53,534 nt of DNA from Vibrio lentus (GCF_002875945.1 NZ_MCZK01000015.1:1-53534), one strand, 5' to 3'. Counted from the first letter of the stretch, positions 18,918 through 27,785 are shown. Notes: a model not told the origin generated them from the letters alone. Made by a program: numbers and translations.

Positions 18918-19520
18918 ATGGTAAGACGTCGCCAGCAAAACACATCACAAAAAAAGCCATCCGGAGGCTTTGTTCGAATTATTAGTGGCTCATGGAGAGG
19001 TAGAAAACTGCCCGTTCATGACTTAGAAGGCTTACGCCCGACCATTGATCGAGTAAAAGAGACTCTTTTTAACTGGGTAGCACAAGATATCCCACACTCG
19101 ACCTGCTTGGATGTATTTGCTGGTTCTGGTGGTCTAGGTTTTGAAGCGGCTTCTCGCCAAGCAAAATTAGTGACGCTACTCGAAATGAATCAGAAGGCCG
19201 CTAAGCAGCTTGCTGATAATGCAAAAGAGCTCAAAGCAGACAACATCAACGTGGTGAACACTGATGCGATCTCTTTCCTCAAAAAGCCGGGTACTCCTTA
19301 CGATATGGTTTTTCTTGATCCTCCATTTCGTAAAGGCTTATTAGCTGAAACTGTAGAGCTTCTTGAGAGTAATGGCTGGCTTGCCGACAATGCCATCATT
19401 TACGTTGAGACCGAAAAAGAATTACAACTCGAAGCAATGCCAGAGAACTGGGAATTGCATCGCGATAAGACCACGGGGCAGTCGAGCTACCGTCTGTTTA
19501 ATCGAACCACTGAAGAATAG
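18918..19520 (+). CDS. rsmD: 16S rRNA (guanine966-N2)-methyltransferase RsmD
   Basis: RsmD methylates G966 of 16S rRNA using SAM. I place the start at the ATG at 18918-18920 (MVRRRQQNT), because upstream residues in the same frame do not look like RsmD and 200 residues is the usual length. Motifs include the SAM site FAGSGGLGFEA and the catalytic MVFLDPPF (a DPPF variant of NPPY). The ribosome site is weak. It is divergent from ftsY and is followed 10 bp later by the DUF1145 gene. Confidence 0.95.
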   Translation: MVRRRQQNTSQKKPSGGFVRIISGSWRGRKLPVHDLEGLRPTIDRVKETLFNWVAQDIPHSTCLDVFAGSGGLGFEAASRQAKLVTLLEMNQKAAKQLADNAKELKADNINVVNTDAISFLKKPGTPYDMVFLDPPFRKGLLAETVELLESNGWLADNAIIYVETEKELQLEAMPENWELHRDKTTGQSSYRLFNRTTEE

Positions 19521-19530
19521 GAGTTATTGA

Positions 19531-19797
19531 ATGAAGTTCTTACTTCCACTAGCAAAAGCAGCCATCGCCTTTGTTTGGTTTATCTTAATCGCCAACATTT
19601 TCTACCCATTCCCGGGTAATGCTGCGATTGCGCTTTATATCATGACAGCATTCTTGTTCTTCATGCACGGCCTGCAGATGCTGATCTTTATCGGTGCTTT
19701 CGGCGATAAGATCGAAATGTCACGTTGGGAGAAGTGGTCAATATTGATTTTCGGAGTCTTTGCCCTCCTCGATATCCGACGCAAACACATGATGTAG
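19531..19797 (+). CDS. yhhL: DUF1145 family membrane protein (YhhL-like)
   Basis: The 88-residue protein has three probable membrane helices and a basic C-terminus (LLDIRRKHMM). Its sequence and position directly after rsmD match YhhL of E. coli. Function is unknown. It is co-transcribed with rsmD and followed by a strong terminator. Confidence 0.88.
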   Translation: MKFLLPLAKAAIAFVWFILIANIFYPFPGNAAIALYIMTAFLFFMHGLQMLIFIGAFGDKIEMSRWEKWSILIFGVFALLDIRRKHMM

Positions 19798-19873
19798 TCG
19801 AGCTAGAGCCTAGATATACAAGCTTCAGTACACAGTACTCGATGCAGAAAGCCTAGTTACGAGAAAGATAAAT

Positions 19874-19905
19874 AAAAAACGCCGCTCATTTGAGCGGCGT
19901 TTTTT
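19874..19905. terminator. Bidirectional terminator between yhhL and yhgN
   Basis: The stem AAAAAACGCCGCTCA / GAGCGGCGTTTTTT is strong and has a short loop. Confidence 0.93.
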
Positions 19906-19939
19906 ATTGTTCGAGAAGAAATTGAACGATAAGAAAATG

Positions 19940-20524
19940 CTAAGACATGTAGCTTTTCACGCCATCTAAGAACATTTGAGTCGACAGCATAACCAACAGT
20001 AGGCCCATTAGACGCTCTATCGCCTTCAAGCCTCTCTCACCAAGAATACGCAGGAAGAAACCATTAAACATAAGAATGAAGAAGGTTACGCCCCATGCCA
20101 GTAAAACCGACAGAGACAACTCAAACATCTGGTCTGGGTTTTGAGTTGCCAAAAGAATCAGCGCAGCGATAACCGATGGGCCCGCAATCATAGGAATGGC
20201 CATCGGCACGATAAACGGCTCTTCACCCGCGGCTAGGCCTGTGATGCTGCCTGCACTTGGGAAGATCATCTTAATCGCAATAATAAATAGAATGATACCG
20301 CCAGAAATACTCAGAGTTTCAGGCTGAACGTGCAGGAAGTTCATGATGCTTTGGCCAGCAAACAAGAACAGCAACAAGATAACGAGTGCAAACATCAGTT
20401 CACGAACGAGAACAATACGACGACGCTTAGGATCGATATGCTTAAGGATTGAGAGCACGATTGGCAGGTTGCCAAGCGGGTCCATAATAAGAAACAGCAT
20501 GGTTGCTGCAGATAAAATTTCCAT
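19940..20524 (-). CDS. yhgN: MarC-family membrane protein YhgN
   Basis: The 194-residue protein has six predicted membrane helices with the MarC/UPF0056 signatures LIMDPLGNLP and PMAIPMIAGPSVIAA. Length and sequence fit YhgN, annotated as a NAAT-type transporter, though no transport function is firmly shown for the family. It appears to be monocistronic. Confidence 0.9.
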   Translation of the reverse strand: MEILSAATMLFLIMDPLGNLPIVLSILKHIDPKRRRIVLVRELMFALVILLLFLFAGQSIMNFLHVQPETLSISGGIILFIIAIKMIFPSAGSITGLAAGEEPFIVPMAIPMIAGPSVIAALILLATQNPDQMFELSLSVLLAWGVTFFILMFNGFFLRILGERGLKAIERLMGLLLVMLSTQMFLDGVKSYMS

Positions 20525-20729
20525 AAGTTTGTCTCGAAAAGCGTAAGTGCGCGGAGTATAGCAGCCTCAACATTGATTTTCGAACGCAGTAATAAACGAG
20601 TTAACTTATGCTATTTAGAAGGGAATTTAACGAGAGCAAAAAGAGAATTTAAGGAGTGAAGCCGAAACATCGTATCCACTCTTCTTATCTATAAAAGCCA
20701 AAAAGCTCTAAAAACCAAGTCACTGAGAA

Positions 20730-20966
20730 TTAGTGATTACACACACGTTCGCGATTGGTGCAAAGCTTATCATCGACAACCACAACCTTTTCCATCTTCA
20801 GGAAAAACTTAAGCAGGCCATCCAAATCTAAACCACTTAGCTTACAAGTATGGAAACGAGCTTCTGCGCCATACGTTTGAGCAAGTTCTTGTGTTAGCTC
20901 TTCGCGAGTCAGTGGCTTTTCACTAAGTAGGTTTAAAACATTGTGTGCGTGAATTTCAGTCGTCAT
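20730..20966 (-). CDS. yecH: YecH-family putative metal-binding protein (DUF2492)
   Basis: This 78-residue protein begins with the family pattern IHAHNVLNLL and has ARFHTC in the middle and a Cys/His-containing tail (LCTNRERVCNH). The paired Cys and His residues suggest metal binding, which is inference. Function is unknown. A short hairpin just downstream (TCACT...AGTGA, about 20715-20731) may end the transcript. Confidence 0.88.
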   Translation of the reverse strand: MTTEIHAHNVLNLLSEKPLTREELTQELAQTYGAEARFHTCKLSGLDLDGLLKFFLKMEKVVVVDDKLCTNRERVCNH

Positions 20967-21057
20967 AACTCTATCTCAATATTTAATGAATCAAACGTAG
21001 AGTACCGATTTTCAGCAACCCTGCCTTGATGTAGCTCAGAGTTGAGAGCGCTCTATC

Positions 21058-21684
21058 CTAAATGGTTAGAGATGCCACGATAAGAGCATGAGCTAGGAAG
21101 TAACTGCCCGTAACCCAAAGATAAGCGCCCTTGATTGGACTACGATAGCAATTGAGAGCATACGCCAATGCAGAAAGCAGCAGCACGCTACAGCCAGCAA
21201 AACCGACCGCGTGTGATAGCTGAGGCTCAAGCAACCAAACCTCACCAGAGGCCCAAGCCAGCTGGATAAGCACAATGCCCATAATGACCACGGGAAAAAC
21301 CAATCTATCTAGGCGCGGAAGAAGTAAGAAGAAAGCGACAACGCAGGCAGCCAACAATAATGCAAACAACCACCAAACCATCTCTCCTGAGAGTTGTAGC
21401 CAAAATGCCTTGCTATAACAGAGTTGAGCCAATAAAAAACAGACAAAATGAAGCGGTCGTTTTTGAGTCACCGTATGCAGAACATCAGCCACAGCCGAGA
21501 TAGCTAAGCCAGCGACAATCCAATAAGTATAGTCAGCAACGATCGATTGAGTGACCGCCACTACCGCCAACAAAACAAAGGTAAACACCTTGTACACTAA
21601 GGCCTGACCGATATGTCCATGTTTCGTCCCTGAGATCGCTCCGATACCAGATAAAGAAACCGCTAACCAACTCCACATACCCAT
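21058..21684 (-). CDS. YhhN-family membrane protein (lysoplasmalogenase-like)
   Basis: This protein of about 208 residues has seven to eight hydrophobic helices and the GLAISAVADVLH segment typical of YhhN/TMEM86. Animal TMEM86B hydrolyses lysoplasmalogens; bacterial members are mostly uncharacterised. In E. coli yhhN is near rsmD-yhhL-yhhM, and the homologues of all three are in this neighbourhood, which supports the call. The start could also be Met3. Confidence 0.8.
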   Translation of the reverse strand: MGMWSWLAVSLSGIGAISGTKHGHIGQALVYKVFTFVLLAVVAVTQSIVADYTYWIVAGLAISAVADVLHTVTQKRPLHFVCFLLAQLCYSKAFWLQLSGEMVWWLFALLLAACVVAFFLLLPRLDRLVFPVVIMGIVLIQLAWASGEVWLLEPQLSHAVGFAGCSVLLLSALAYALNCYRSPIKGAYLWVTGSYFLAHALIVASLTI

Positions 21685-22404
21685 TGCCCTATTGCTTTAA
21701 AACGTCGCCAGTCTAGGCACACGAGTGTTGATGTAAAGCCTAAGCCCCTCAAAATTGGATCTTGATTACGCTTCCACTAAAAAGAGTCCCTTTCAGTTAA
21801 AGCCATGACAATTACGCGGAGATAGCAGTGATTCGTTTAAAACTAAAGCGATTCGCCGTAAAACACCTTTAAAATGGCGTTACACGACTCAGCTTTCAAT
21901 TTTAGACACTTCTCGATCATTGAAATCCCAATAAACCACTAAATACCGCCAAAAACCACGACTAAAAGTTAAAAAAAAACTCACCAAAAAACATTAAAAA
22001 CATTAAAAACAAATACTTAAATACAAAAAATCAGAGTTAACTAGCGAATAAAAACCCCAGACGACTCTAGGTTTGTAAAGTGAGAAACTTGTTTTCCTCA
22101 TACCTAGAATTGTCAGAATTTCCCAAGCCTCGTGTAAAAAAAACCACCAAAACCGAGCTAAAAATCCAGAAACAAAACCAAATCAAACCTCACCACCGCC
22201 AACCCCTATTAATACAGTTTAACAACCTTTAACAATATAAATTACACATAACAAACATTATAAAACAGCAACTTAAAACAAATAAGAACAAACATGAATC
22301 ACAACGAACAAAATAAGAACACACCAAAACACACAGTTAAACAGAGTCAAACAAGCCAAAAACCAATAGTTTTCTACTACTTTTGGAGCTTTCGAAAGTA
22401 ATTC
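21685..22404. other. Long gene-free region with strong G-poor, A/C-rich strand bias
   Basis: No gene is supported here. From about 21940 to 22370 the plus strand is strikingly poor in G: in four successive 60-nt lines from 22141 I count only 4, 1, 5 and 5 G, with abundant A and C. A 10-bp direct repeat (ACATTAAAAA) occurs near 21990. Such C-containing, G-poor sequence would be unstructured if transcribed and resembles Rho-loading (rut) sequence, but transcription is not shown. Confidence 0.6.
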
Positions 22405-22433
22405 TTGATCTAAACCTATAAGTGGGCTATTCT
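22405..22433 (+). promoter_or_regulatory. Sigma-70 promoter for the 26-codon gene
   Basis: The -35 TTGATC (22405-22410) and -10 TATTCT (22428-22433) are separated by 17 bp. The predicted start is about 35 nt before the ATG at 22475. Confidence 0.6.
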
Positions 22434-22474
22434 TTAAAACATAGCGAGAGACAACCAAATTTAGGAGTAGTGTT

Positions 22475-22555
22475 ATGATTTCATCTTCGCAAAGACAAGG
22501 ACTTGTAATGATCGCGGTAGTTGTAGGTCTTATGACACTACCGATGATGTACTAA
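22475..22555 (+). CDS. 26-residue predicted single-span membrane peptide
   Basis: This small gene encodes a short polar start (MISSSQRQG) followed by one hydrophobic span to a Tyr end. Support comes from the whole unit: a promoter at 22405-22433, an AGGAG ribosome site at 22463-22467 placed 7 nt before the ATG, and a strong terminator 14 nt after the stop. The hydrophobic run of about 16 residues suggests insertion in the inner membrane. No family is recognised. The transcript (about 160 nt) could alternatively act as a regulatory RNA. Confidence 0.65.
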   Translation: MISSSQRQGLVMIAVVVGLMTLPMMY

Positions 22556-22568
22556 GCAAGTTACAGAT

Positions 22569-22601
22569 AAAAAAAGGGACGCCATGAGCGTCCCTTTTTT
22601 T
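22569..22601. terminator. Bidirectional terminator between the small gene and the DUF4145-like gene
   Basis: The stem AAAAAAAGGGACGC / GCGTCCCTTTTTT encloses a 5-nt loop. Confidence 0.94.
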
Positions 22602-22612
22602 GTTCAATTTTT

Positions 22613-22987
22613 TCACTTCGAAAACAGATGCAGCGTTAACACATCCCAGTTCGCGTAATAGAAACCCGCTGCGGCTAAAGTCATTGCCATCATCAGTAAG
22701 ATAGCAACTCGCCAGATAAAACGACCGCTTCGTGGAGTCAGTTCCTTCTCACAGTCGTTACACATCATGATGAATTTATGCTGGTCTTCCAGTTGAGCGT
22801 CATGCTCATTCACTACCTTGTTACGACACGTTGCGATATAACGCAGCTTGATTACCATATCGTGCGGTAGCCTTTCTTCACAGCTTGTCACAAGCTCGTG
22901 CAATCCTTCGCCTTCAGCGTGGTATTGAAGTCTCAATAATTTTTCAATATTGCGAGTTCTTGTCACCACTTTTTCAATATCGGTCAT
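22613..22987 (-). CDS. DUF4145-like protein with C-terminal membrane anchor
   Basis: This 124-residue protein starts best at the ATG at 22985-22987, which follows a GGGAGGG site. A soluble helical part (about residues 1-85) contains LRYIATCRNKVVNEHD, reminiscent of the RNxVxH-type motif of DUF4145/HEPN-like domains. A Cys-X2-Cys (MCNDCEKE) precedes one membrane helix (about 93-112). Function is unknown. The family resemblance is moderate, and RNase activity is not claimed. Confidence 0.65.
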   Translation of the reverse strand: MTDIEKVVTRTRNIEKLLRLQYHAEGEGLHELVTSCEERLPHDMVIKLRYIATCRNKVVNEHDAQLEDQHKFIMMCNDCEKELTPRSGRFIWRVAILLMMAMTLAAAGFYYANWDVLTLHLFSK

Positions 22988-23231
22988 CTTAGCCCTCCCA
23001 CTCCACACTATAATTCTAGTCGAGCATTTCCCTATTTTTATACAAAATCATTGCTATTTACTTAAGAAAGAGACAATAAATAACAATGCTTTATCCCAAG
23101 GTTGCCATTAAATGTGATATCAGCCGAAAAATAATCAGCTTAGCTTACAGCAGTTCACGAATAGCGGCTTTAAACACATATCCCTATTGCCCGAAAGACT
23201 AGAATAACCATCACGACTACATGGAGGTTCT

Positions 23232-23561
23232 ATGCCTAATTCACTCTTTCTTGCCACCTTTGCACTTGCTGGCCTTGCTGCTTGGGTATTTCTTGGTTTC
23301 TATCGAAAACACATGCAAGGTGATAACGCGCCAGAAAAGAAAGTGAATGTCACTGTACTAGACAAGCAGTCGATCGACCTTCCTGACGCAGAGCCTGGCC
23401 AAGAAGATCAAGAGTACTGGATTTACGTTCAACGTGGTGTTGTTGGACCGAAGCGAGAATTCCAAGTCGGTATCCATTACTTTCATGCTCTTAACCCTGG
23501 CGATAAAGGAACTCTAACCTACCAGGGCGATAAGTTCTTACACTTTGCATTGAAACGTTAA
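23232..23561 (+). CDS. yhhM: DUF2500 family protein (YhhM-like)
   Basis: The 109-residue protein has one N-terminal membrane helix (about residues 5-24) and a soluble domain with YWIYVQRG and KGTLTYQGDKFLHF, matching YhhM/DUF2500. A GGAGG site lies 5 nt before the ATG. Function is unknown. It is monocistronic here. Confidence 0.88.
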   Translation: MPNSLFLATFALAGLAAWVFLGFYRKHMQGDNAPEKKVNVTVLDKQSIDLPDAEPGQEDQEYWIYVQRGVVGPKREFQVGIHYFHALNPGDKGTLTYQGDKFLHFALKR

Positions 23562-23590
23562 TTACTTCAATACAACCATCCTCAGCAGAA

Positions 23591-24604
23591 CTAAGGCAAT
23601 AACCAACTCGTTTTCTCAGATTTAGAAACCAGCCAGCTCATCCATAACGCCCCTGCACCACTGATCACTATCCATAATGGAATCACCCATGCTGGGTGTC
23701 CTTGGTACCAACCGAACTCTTTCATTGGCCACAAGAAGATAGGGTGCAGCAGATAGATACCTAAGCTGTGTTTACTGATAAAGCCAACCACTTGGTTACT
23801 TTTCTCAGATAACCCTTCTCCGTAGTAACGACACAGCATAAACACCATGCTCGCGGCTAATACAGTATTCAGCGTTTTGTAAGATAACCAACGACCAACG
23901 GTGTACTCCTCGGCAATTAAGCTCGCATCAACCACCATGTAGACCGTGGTTAACAATGCCAATGCGCCAAGCCCCACACTCACACCAACAGTTAACTTGT
24001 TAAGCGGCACCTTCTTGTACAACAGGTAACCCAATGGCAAGTAGCCAGTGTAAAGCCACAACTCGTGACTCCATGGGCCATCTATCCTGAGTAAGAACAG
24101 CAAAGTCGTAAATAACCAAACCGCAGTGAAACCATAAACGGCCTTATCCCCATACTTTCTGACCATGATCTGTAAGAAAGGAATCACGAAGTAGAGCGGG
24201 ATAAAGTAATAGAAGAAACCAAGGTGGTAATAGGTGTAGTGATGGTAGCTATTGAGCAACACCTCCCAACTCACGTCGGCATCAAAGCCCATCGCAGACC
24301 AACCAGACAGGTAGGTATAGAAAAGCGACCAGACAATGAAAGGTATCAGTACCTTACCTAGGCGGCGCTTGAGGTAATATTTGGCGTCAAACGGGCGCTG
24401 ATCGCTCAGCATCAACGCGCCACTAATCAAAATAAACACTGGCACAGCCCAACGACTGAAACCATTGACGGTGATCGCCGTTAACCACTCGCCAAAAGGA
24501 ATCGTTCCTAGCTCGTTGCGATAAGGAGCCAAAACATGAATCGCGATAACCGCTACGGCCGCGACACATCGTGCTAAATCAAAAAAGAGAATTCGCTGCT
24601 TCAT
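23591..24604 (-). CDS. Acyltransferase family 3 membrane protein (WecH/OafA-like)
   Basis: This 337-residue protein has about ten membrane helices and the family N-terminus FFDLARCVAAVAVIAIHV, with the conserved Arg and His of membrane O-acyltransferases. Such enzymes O-acetylate surface polysaccharides or enterobacterial common antigen. The closest E. coli relative by look is WecH, but the acceptor cannot be told from sequence. It lies downstream of the ars operon on the same strand, separated by a terminator, so a functional link is not implied. Confidence 0.82.
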   Translation of the reverse strand: MKQRILFFDLARCVAAVAVIAIHVLAPYRNELGTIPFGEWLTAITVNGFSRWAVPVFILISGALMLSDQRPFDAKYYLKRRLGKVLIPFIVWSLFYTYLSGWSAMGFDADVSWEVLLNSYHHYTYYHLGFFYYFIPLYFVIPFLQIMVRKYGDKAVYGFTAVWLFTTLLFLLRIDGPWSHELWLYTGYLPLGYLLYKKVPLNKLTVGVSVGLGALALLTTVYMVVDASLIAEEYTVGRWLSYKTLNTVLAASMVFMLCRYYGEGLSEKSNQVVGFISKHSLGIYLLHPIFLWPMKEFGWYQGHPAWVIPLWIVISGAGALWMSWLVSKSEKTSWLLP

Positions 24605-24643
24605 GTAAATGCCTGATTAATATTCAATCATTCTACTATAGCA

Positions 24644-24680
24644 ATAAAAAAGCTGACCGGAATAAATACCAAGTCAGCTT
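24644..24680 (-). terminator. Terminator of the ars operon
   Basis: On the minus strand an 8-bp stem (AAGCTGAC / GTCAGCTT) with a 15-nt loop is followed by a T run. It lies about 95 bp after the arsJ stop. Confidence 0.75.
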
Positions 24681-24719
24681 ATTGTTAAAGGAGAAGCATA
24701 TCGCGAATTAAGTTCGTTC

Positions 24720-24794
24720 GACTTTAGATTATGCGACTTTAGCTCTTGTGAATGAAGCTCTTGCGAATGAGGCTCATGCGGCTGACGCTTGCGG
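24720..24794. repeat. Degenerate 15-bp tandem repeats at the arsJ 3' end
   Basis: Units begin at 24720, 24735, 24750, 24765 and (degenerate) 24780. Examples are GACTTTAGCTCTTGT and GAATGAAGCTCTTGC. The last unit overlaps the C-terminal codons of arsJ and the others lie just past its stop codon. Confidence 0.6.
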
Positions 24795-25994
24795 CACCTT
24801 AGGTAAACGCAAAGAGATCACCGTCGTTATCGCTAAGAACGCGAACGATACCCACAGGCACGCAGACAAACCGGCCATTTGAAATACCAAGCCCGACAGA
24901 ATAGTACCAATCAGGCGGCCCATCGCATTCGCCATGTAGTAAAAACCGACGTCAAGCGACACACCATCGCCCTTCGCATAACTGACAATCAGGTATGAGT
25001 GAAGTGATGAGTTCACAGCAAAGATGGCGCCAAATACCATCAAACCACCGATGATAACCAGCTCGGGTTGCCAACCAATCTGTACCGCATAAGCAATACC
25101 AGCGGTCACGATAGCCAATGCACCCGCCCACAATAGCGCTGCATGGCCATCAGGTACCTTACCTTGCGCTTTGCCGGTAATCTTAGGTGCAATGCCTTGT
25201 ACAAAGCCGTAAGCAATGGTCCAAGCCGCTAAGAAGCCACCAACCCATGAGTGATCCCAACCAAACACGCTGCCTAGATAAATCGGCAGAGCAATTACAA
25301 ACCACACGTCACGAGCACCAAATAGGAACATACGCGCTGCCGACAAGATATTGATGGATTCAGACTTAGAGAAAATTTGTTTGAACTTGGGTTTGGTTTT
25401 CGCTTTCCCCATGTCCGCTTCTAAGCTCACTAAGCTGCCAATGAAGACCAATGTCAGAACAGCAGCCATCGCTAGCACTGCGTATTGGAAGCCAATCGTC
25501 GAAAGCAGCAAGCCACCAATAAAGAACCCCGCACCTTTAAGCGCATTCTTAGATCCGGTCAGAATCGCAATCCACTTATAAAGCGCGCCTTGCTGTTCAT
25601 CCGGAACCAAGGTTTTGATTGAGCTCTTGGCACTCATCTTATTGAGGTCTTTAGCGATACCAGACAACGCCTGCGCGGCCATGACCCAAGGGATGGTCAA
25701 CATTGCACTTGGCACCGCCAGCATACCTAAGGCGACAACCTGCATCCCTAAGCCGATATTCATGGTCTTATTGAGGCCAAGACGAGCCCCTAACCAACCA
25801 CCGATGAGGTTAGTCACCACACCAAAGAATTCATAAAAAAGGAACAGTGAGGCGATCTCTAACGAACTGTAGCCAAGGTCGTAGAAATACAGAACCACCA
25901 GCATACGAAGTGCACCATCAGTAATGGTGAAATTCCAGTAGTTGAATGTCACCAACATATATTGGCGAACGCTCTTACTTAGATTTGAAAACAT
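24774..25994 (-). CDS. arsJ: Organoarsenical efflux MFS transporter ArsJ
   Basis: ArsJ exports 1-arseno-3-phosphoglycerate, which then breaks down to arsenate outside, giving arsenate resistance. The 406-residue protein has about twelve membrane helices. The N-terminal segment VTFNYWNFTITDGALRML and the loop SGIAKDLNKMSAKSSIK are typical of ArsJ and unlike other MFS groups. It is the last gene of arsR-gapdh-phosphatase-arsJ. The presence of the partner GAPDH upstream strongly supports the call. Tandem 15-bp repeats lie across and after its 3' end. Confidence 0.92.
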   Translation of the reverse strand: MFSNLSKSVRQYMLVTFNYWNFTITDGALRMLVVLYFYDLGYSSLEIASLFLFYEFFGVVTNLIGGWLGARLGLNKTMNIGLGMQVVALGMLAVPSAMLTIPWVMAAQALSGIAKDLNKMSAKSSIKTLVPDEQQGALYKWIAILTGSKNALKGAGFFIGGLLLSTIGFQYAVLAMAAVLTLVFIGSLVSLEADMGKAKTKPKFKQIFSKSESINILSAARMFLFGARDVWFVIALPIYLGSVFGWDHSWVGGFLAAWTIAYGFVQGIAPKITGKAQGKVPDGHAALLWAGALAIVTAGIAYAVQIGWQPELVIIGGLMVFGAIFAVNSSLHSYLIVSYAKGDGVSLDVGFYYMANAMGRLIGTILSGLVFQMAGLSACLWVSFAFLAITTVISLRLPKVPQASAA

Positions 25995-26022
25995 AACGCT
26001 ATCTCTGCAATCTAAACAAAAA

Positions 26023-26069
26023 GAGCTTTTGGATCATGATAAGTTCAACACTCCAGATACCAAAAGCTC
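26023..26069. repeat. Inverted repeat between the phosphatase gene and arsJ
   Basis: GAGCTTTTGG (26023-26032) and CCAAAAGCTC (26060-26069) are perfect inverted arms 27 nt apart. They could form an intercistronic hairpin that affects arsJ mRNA level or stability. Confidence 0.55.
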
Positions 26070-26134
26070 CTTATATAACAACCATGGCTTACTAGCTATT
26101 CGCTACGCCATTAATGTACTCAACCTGGATAGGC

Positions 26135-26602
26135 TTAGTAAATGGCGCCGGGACGCAGTGCCTGCACCTCTTGAACAACCTTGCTCAAATCCCAGCCTTT
26201 TTCTAACAATAGGTGAGCTGCGAACAAACCAGTGCGACCAGAACCGCCCATGCAGTGCATTGCTACCTTGCCACCGTTATCCACGACTTGGTGTAGTGCA
26301 GGGCTCGCTGCTTGCCATTTCGCAGCAAAATCAGCACCCGGTGCACAATCGTCTTCGATTTCGATTTGGAACCATTGCATGCCTAGTGCTTGCGCTTTCT
26401 CACCTAGCTCAGAAACATTCTTGCTTGCCAGTTCTTCACTGTCTAGAGCCGTCACAATCGCTTCCACGCCTTGCGCTTTAAGTTGCGCTAGAGATGCATC
26501 TAAGTCAGTGTCTTTAGTGCCTGGGCACGGAGTAAGCACTAACGCACCAGTGTCTAAATCTAGTTGCCATGTTGGGTGTACTTGAGAATTTGTCATCGTC
26601 AT
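26135..26602 (-). CDS. Dual-specificity phosphatase-like protein (CDKN3 type) in the ars operon, C-terminus frameshifted
   Basis: This protein of about 155 residues carries the HCX5R active site as HCMGGSGRTG, with a probable general-acid Asp in EIEDDCAPGAD. It resembles the CDKN3-like branch of dual-specificity phosphatases. Translation stops just after ALRPGA. Shifting one base near 26148 restores a reading frame (FTKPIQVEYINGVANS) to a TAG at 26092-26094, which looks like the natural C-terminus. So this copy is either truncated by about 16 residues or carries a sequencing error. The start is the ATG at 26600-26602 or 26594-26596. It lies between the ArsJ-associated GAPDH and arsJ; its role in arsenic handling is not established. 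Confidence 0.82.
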   Translation of the reverse strand: MTMTNSQVHPTWQLDLDTGALVLTPCPGTKDTDLDASLAQLKAQGVEAIVTALDSEELASKNVSELGEKAQALGMQWFQIEIEDDCAPGADFAAKWQAASPALHQVVDNGGKVAMHCMGGSGRTGLFAAHLLLEKGWDLSKVVQEVQALRPGAIY

Positions 26603-26625
26603 CAATCTCTTAAAATTCTTTTAAA

Positions 26626-27627
26626 TTAAGCTAGGCCGACTGTACGAGCTAACTCAGCGGTGCGCGTTGCGTAGCCCATCTCGTTGTCGTACCAAGCGTA
26701 GATCTTAACCATGCGCTTACCAACTAACATGGTTGATAGTGCATCTACGATAGTTGAACGTTGGTCGCCTTTGTAATCGATAGAAACCAGTGGACGCTCT
26801 TCAAAGCCAAGGATGCCTTTCAGTTCGTTCTCAGACGCTTCTTTCAGCATCGCGTTAACTTCTTCTACCGTGGTGTCTTGCTTCACTTCGAAGATGATGT
26901 CTGTCAGAGAAGCATTCGCTAGTGGTACACGAACTGCGTGGCCGTTGATGCGGTTTTCAAGCTCTGGGAAGATCTCAACAATCGCTTTAGCGCTGCCCGT
27001 TGTTGTCGGGATAAGGCTCATGCCACATGCACGTGCACGGCGTAAGTCTTTATGGGGTGCATCAAGAATAGTTTGCGTGTTGGTTAGATCGTGAATAGTA
27101 GTGAAGGCTGCATTTTCGATACCTAGCTTCTCGTTGATCACTTTAACCACTGGCGCGAGACAGTTGGTTGTACAAGACGCTGCGGTTACGATTTTGTGTA
27201 CAGCTGGGTCGAAGATGTTGTCATTCACACCGACAACGATGTTTGCAATGCCTTCTTCTTTCACTGGCGCCGATACCACAACGCGCTTCACGCCTTGCTC
27301 AAGATATTTGTTTAGGAAAGATGTCTTACGGTGAACACCCGTCGCTTCAATCACCACATCACAACCAGACCAATCGATCGCGTCGATGTCGCGCTCTTTG
27401 GTGGTTTTAATGCGTTGACCGTTGATGATCATCTCATCGCCTTCAACAGACACTTCATGGTTCCAACGACCTTGAACTGAATCGAACTCTAGAAGGTGAG
27501 CCAATGTCGCTGTATCACCAGCCACATCGTTAATTTGAACAAATTCTAGCTCAGCCCAATCGAATGCTGCGCGAAGTGCTAGACGGCCGATACGGCCAAA
27601 ACCATTAATACCTACTTTGACTGTCAT
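26626..27627 (-). CDS. ArsJ-associated glyceraldehyde-3-phosphate dehydrogenase
   Basis: This 333-residue type I GAPDH has the NAD-binding [14 protein letters not shown] motif, the catalytic-cysteine motif ASCTTNC (about residue 150) and the C-terminal WYDNEMGYA. In ArsJ operons such an enzyme uses arsenate in place of phosphate and forms 1-arseno-3-phosphoglycerate, which ArsJ exports. The call as ArsJ partner rests on the operon. The gene starts 24 nt upstream of the phosphatase and 158 bp downstream of arsR. Confidence 0.93.
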   Translation of the reverse strand: MTVKVGINGFGRIGRLALRAAFDWAELEFVQINDVAGDTATLAHLLEFDSVQGRWNHEVSVEGDEMIINGQRIKTTKERDIDAIDWSGCDVVIEATGVHRKTSFLNKYLEQGVKRVVVSAPVKEEGIANIVVGVNDNIFDPAVHKIVTAASCTTNCLAPVVKVINEKLGIENAAFTTIHDLTNTQTILDAPHKDLRRARACGMSLIPTTTGSAKAIVEIFPELENRINGHAVRVPLANASLTDIIFEVKQDTTVEEVNAMLKEASENELKGILGFEERPLVSIDYKGDQRSTIVDALSTMLVGKRMVKIYAWYDNEMGYATRTAELARTVGLA

Positions 27628-27785
27628 TTTCTGTTCTCTCAGTTAATTGCTTTCATATGTGAAGCCGCTGCGTTGTTGACTGCGTTCACTTACCCTAATC
27701 ACATAGGACATCTATGCTCATAGGGATAAGTTCACTTGCCGCCTAGCTGCAACTCCAACTATTTCGGCAATAAGTTCTAATGTAT

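Noticed and set aside
21828..21872. Possible 14-codon peptide starting with GTG after a GGAG-like site
   Set aside because: Too short to judge, with no promoter or terminator of its own.
26273..26281. TTATCCACG, a DnaA-like 9-mer inside the phosphatase gene
   Set aside because: Single isolated site with a mismatch, within coding sequence.
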